64,000 bases of DNA from Circinella umbellata (lineage: Eukaryota; Mucoromycota; Mucoromycetes; Mucorales; Lichtheimiaceae). This document shows positions 62,197-64,000 of this stretch, piece by piece (the first letter of the stretch is position 1; every line of letters begins with the position of its first letter). A program made the position numbers and the translations under genes. The DNA is taken from positions 372,001-436,000 of the forward strand of contig JAIWNF010000008.1 in assembly GCA_025093555.1 (NCBI GenBank), read 5' to 3'. The notes below the pieces were generated by a model, which saw only the letters and a list, made by a program, of their open reading frames with translations, made no database searches and was not told where the DNA came from.

Positions 62197-62531
62197 ATGT
62201 CTATTATTCCTTATAAAGCCATGCACCATGGTACTAATAAAGGACAAGTTGGACTTGCACAGTGGGCGGAAAAAAAAAAGCTCGATTTTAGAAGGAAGAA
62301 CCAGAAGTAATATATGGCTGGTTTTCTTTTGACAAGATGATGACTGAATATGACTTTGATATTCAGATTATTAAACTTTTGACAAAAAACTTTTAGCAAC
62401 CAGCACTATTCCCTTGCCAAAAGATAAAGGAATAGACCATTGTCCGCTTGATATGACGATATTTCTCTGCTTATTCTGTATATAAAAAACCTATTGTTAT
62501 ATCGAGCTATCATTATAGTGAGCGGTGGCTG
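62197..62531 (+). mobile_element. Relic of a pogo-like DNA transposon (N-terminal HTH and one terminus)
   Basis: A 37-codon frame at 62197-62310 reads MSIIPYKAMHHGTNKGQVGL followed by AQWAEKKKLDFRRK, like the psq-type helix-turn-helix of pogo/Tigger transposases (ELAxWAxxxF). It then decays. The right end at 62531 is the inverse of CAGCCACCGCTCACTATAAT, next to TA, related to the termini at 54993. No DDE domain remains. Confidence 0.5.
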
Positions 62532-62945
62532 TACAAGAACTATTACATTAAATCTTTATCTTTATCATCATAATCATCATCATTACTGATGATACGCATT
62601 AAAAAGTATTATTTCATTTTTTAAAAAGTCATCAAACATATATTGAAGCTGATAACAAACAAAGGAAAATACAAGTAGTGTAAGCAATATGATAAAAAGA
62701 CAAAAATATACAAAAATTGTTTTTTTATTAGATCGAAAGAAAAAGGAGGACGACCAAATTAAGTTGCTACCGGAAGGTTGGGGAACCGATCAACACTGTA
62801 AATTGCAAATTAATCAAATGGGTTTATGGAACTCCATGTAATTGAGGGAAGTGGTTCCTAAATTGGAAACGAATTCCTGGAAACAAAACCTGTAGACCGC
62901 TTGCCTCTACTAAAGTTGAAATCATGGTACCGGTGTGGTTAGCGG

Positions 62946-63581
62946 CTAGTGCTCTTGAGATGTGCACTGCGGCAAACAGTGGACTTCTAATGAAAGTATT
63001 TTGACGGTTTGTCTGCTTGTAAACAAAGCACGGGCTCTGCTTTTTGAGCGGTACCCTCCATCAGCACTGTGAAGAACCCATCTATTGATGAATTCTTCAA
63101 CCTCAAGCCATTCAATATTGGAGCCAAGAACGCCGCTTTTTGAATCCAACATATCACGATAGCTCTCCTCCCACGAGTTCCCCCAGCCAAAGTGCTCTAC
63201 GACGCCATCACCTTCATCCTCGCTACTCCCATCTTCGTACTCAGCGCTCGCTCCAAGGATCTCGTCTTCTTCATCGCTTGACACAATTGTGCCTTCGCAG
63301 CTCCCTTTGGCAACTTCTTTCTTCAACTGATAGTACATTTAAAAATGATGATTAAATTGTTTCAATATAAATATCTTTTTATTATTATCCTAAATTCCTC
63401 TCCCATTTATAAATCTCTTACCATTATTACTATCTACAGTGAAATGCATTCACGTGGAATGCGGTCTGGCTGAGGCTTAATGCGGCCGCCTCGTTGACCA
63501 CTGAAAAGGACCAAGTGAATATAGTCAGGTATTGCCTTTGAAAACAAAAACCTGCCATCCTTGAGGTATTGGGACTTCATG
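62946..63581 (-). CDS. Hypothetical acidic protein fragment
   Basis: Main segment 62946-63338, 130 codons: KKEVAKGSCEGTIVSSDEED, an acidic stretch, then GWGNSWEESYRDMLDSKSG and EWLEVEEFINRWVLHSADGG, ending SRARALFTSRQTVKIL. An upstream minus-strand segment (63435-63581) reads MKSQYLKDGRFLFSKAIPDY then HLVLFSGQRGGRIKPQPDR and could be its first exon, but the join is not settled. GC content is higher than the flanks, which supports coding. No family recognised. Confidence 0.4.
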
Positions 63582-63716
63582 AATTTATAAAGTATCGAAA
63601 GATATATATATTATTATACAAGTAAAACAGAAAAATGTGTTATATACACACAGTTTTTAACGCTACTTACGACAGGTCCTTTTTAAGCAACAAGTATATC
63701 TTGCTACGGTTTCTAA

Positions 63717-63740
63717 TACCAGGCGCAGGAACGCCTGGTA
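63717..63740. other. Perfect 9-bp hairpin
   Basis: TACCAGGCG and CGCCTGGTA around a 6-nt loop (CAGGAA), in otherwise AT-rich sequence. Role unknown. A surrounding plus frame (63635-63838) runs through it but shows no motif. Confidence 0.6.
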
Positions 63741-64000
63741 GAAGAGAAATCGTAGTGGTGCATCCAATACCAGACTGCATTATGGCGCTGGATCTTCATA
63801 AAGCCACGTCCTTTGAAATAATAGAAATATATTTATAAATCATTTTGATCAATTTTTTTTTATTAAACGCGTCCCCAATAATGCATACGTAACAAATATA
63901 GTATATATTTGTTCGACGTGTTGCATAATTGTTTTTATCATTTCAAAAGAATACATGTACCCACTTACTTTGTCCTGATCTAATCAACATTCATAACATT

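Noticed and set aside
62930..63010. tRNA-like segment (GTGTGGTTAGCGGCTAGTGC)
   Set aside because: It has an A-box look, but no B-box or cloverleaf could be drawn, and it overlaps the 3' end of a coding-like segment.

Overview
This is about 64 kb of AT-rich eukaryotic DNA. Genes are sparse, with many 50-110 bp GT..AG introns and no bacterial-style operons. The gene content and the mobile elements (Mutator-like transposases, large families of predicted PD-(D/E)XK proteins, a DIRS-type tyrosine recombinase, many small TA-flanked repeats) point to an early-diverging fungus, most likely Mucoromycota and probably Mucorales. That assignment is an inference from gene style, not from a marker gene.

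Housekeeping genes. A Dal5-type MFS permease (6.0-8.7 kb, -) is divergent from an XRCC3/RAD57-type RAD51 paralogue (8.9-10.3 kb, +). A secreted glyoxal oxidase with all its copper-radical residues lies at 11.9-13.9 kb (-). A type I membrane protein resembling a cell-wall stress sensor is at 19.2-20.9 kb (-). PEX16 (39.2-40.7 kb, +) converges on the glutathione-synthesis gene GSH1 (41.1-44.0 kb, -), which is divergent from a secreted phospholipase C/acid phosphatase-family gene (44.4-46.3 kb, +). A spliced gene for a probable PD-(D/E)XK protein is at 51.0-53.3 kb (+) and a cation-dependent O-methyltransferase at 56.3-57.6 kb (-). For seven of these genes I assembled the exons by hand and every splice phase closed; for the permease I read only some exons. 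They do not form one pathway; glyoxal oxidase (makes H2O2), PEX16 (peroxisome assembly) and GSH1 (glutathione) share an oxidative theme, but this may be chance.

Mobile DNA. 0-5 kb: a Mutator-like transposase with a GCM/WRKY-type zinc finger and a possible peptidase-like tail, next to a near-perfect 462-bp-arm palindrome that contains the start of a decayed PD-(D/E)XK gene. 15.5-15.9 kb: a PIF1/Helitron-type helicase relic. 24.4-36.0 kb: a dense graveyard with a truncated Ty3/Gypsy element and its LTR, a solo LTR, fragments of a second LTR element, a frameshifted PD-(D/E)XK gene, a tyrosine-recombinase relic, and several terminal-inverted-repeat elements. One of these is an extremely AT-rich island made of consecutive palindromes. 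36.2-37.8 kb: a broken Mutator-like transposase. 55.0-56.1 kb: a TA-flanked element nested in another. 10.4 and 58.1 kb: two copies of one MITE. 58.6-59.4 kb: a LINE C-terminal relic. 62.2-62.5 kb: a pogo-like relic.

The least explained structure is at 49.2-50.6 kb. It holds eight copies of a conserved ~70-bp sequence in two blocks of four. The second block repeats the first about 787 bp later, spacers included. No reading frame explains the conservation. It may be a non-coding RNA locus, a satellite seed or an undescribed repeat family. The remaining long stretches (13.9-15.1, 15.9-19.2, 20.9-24.4, 46.3-48.9, 59.4-62.2 kb) are AT-rich and show no gene I can support.
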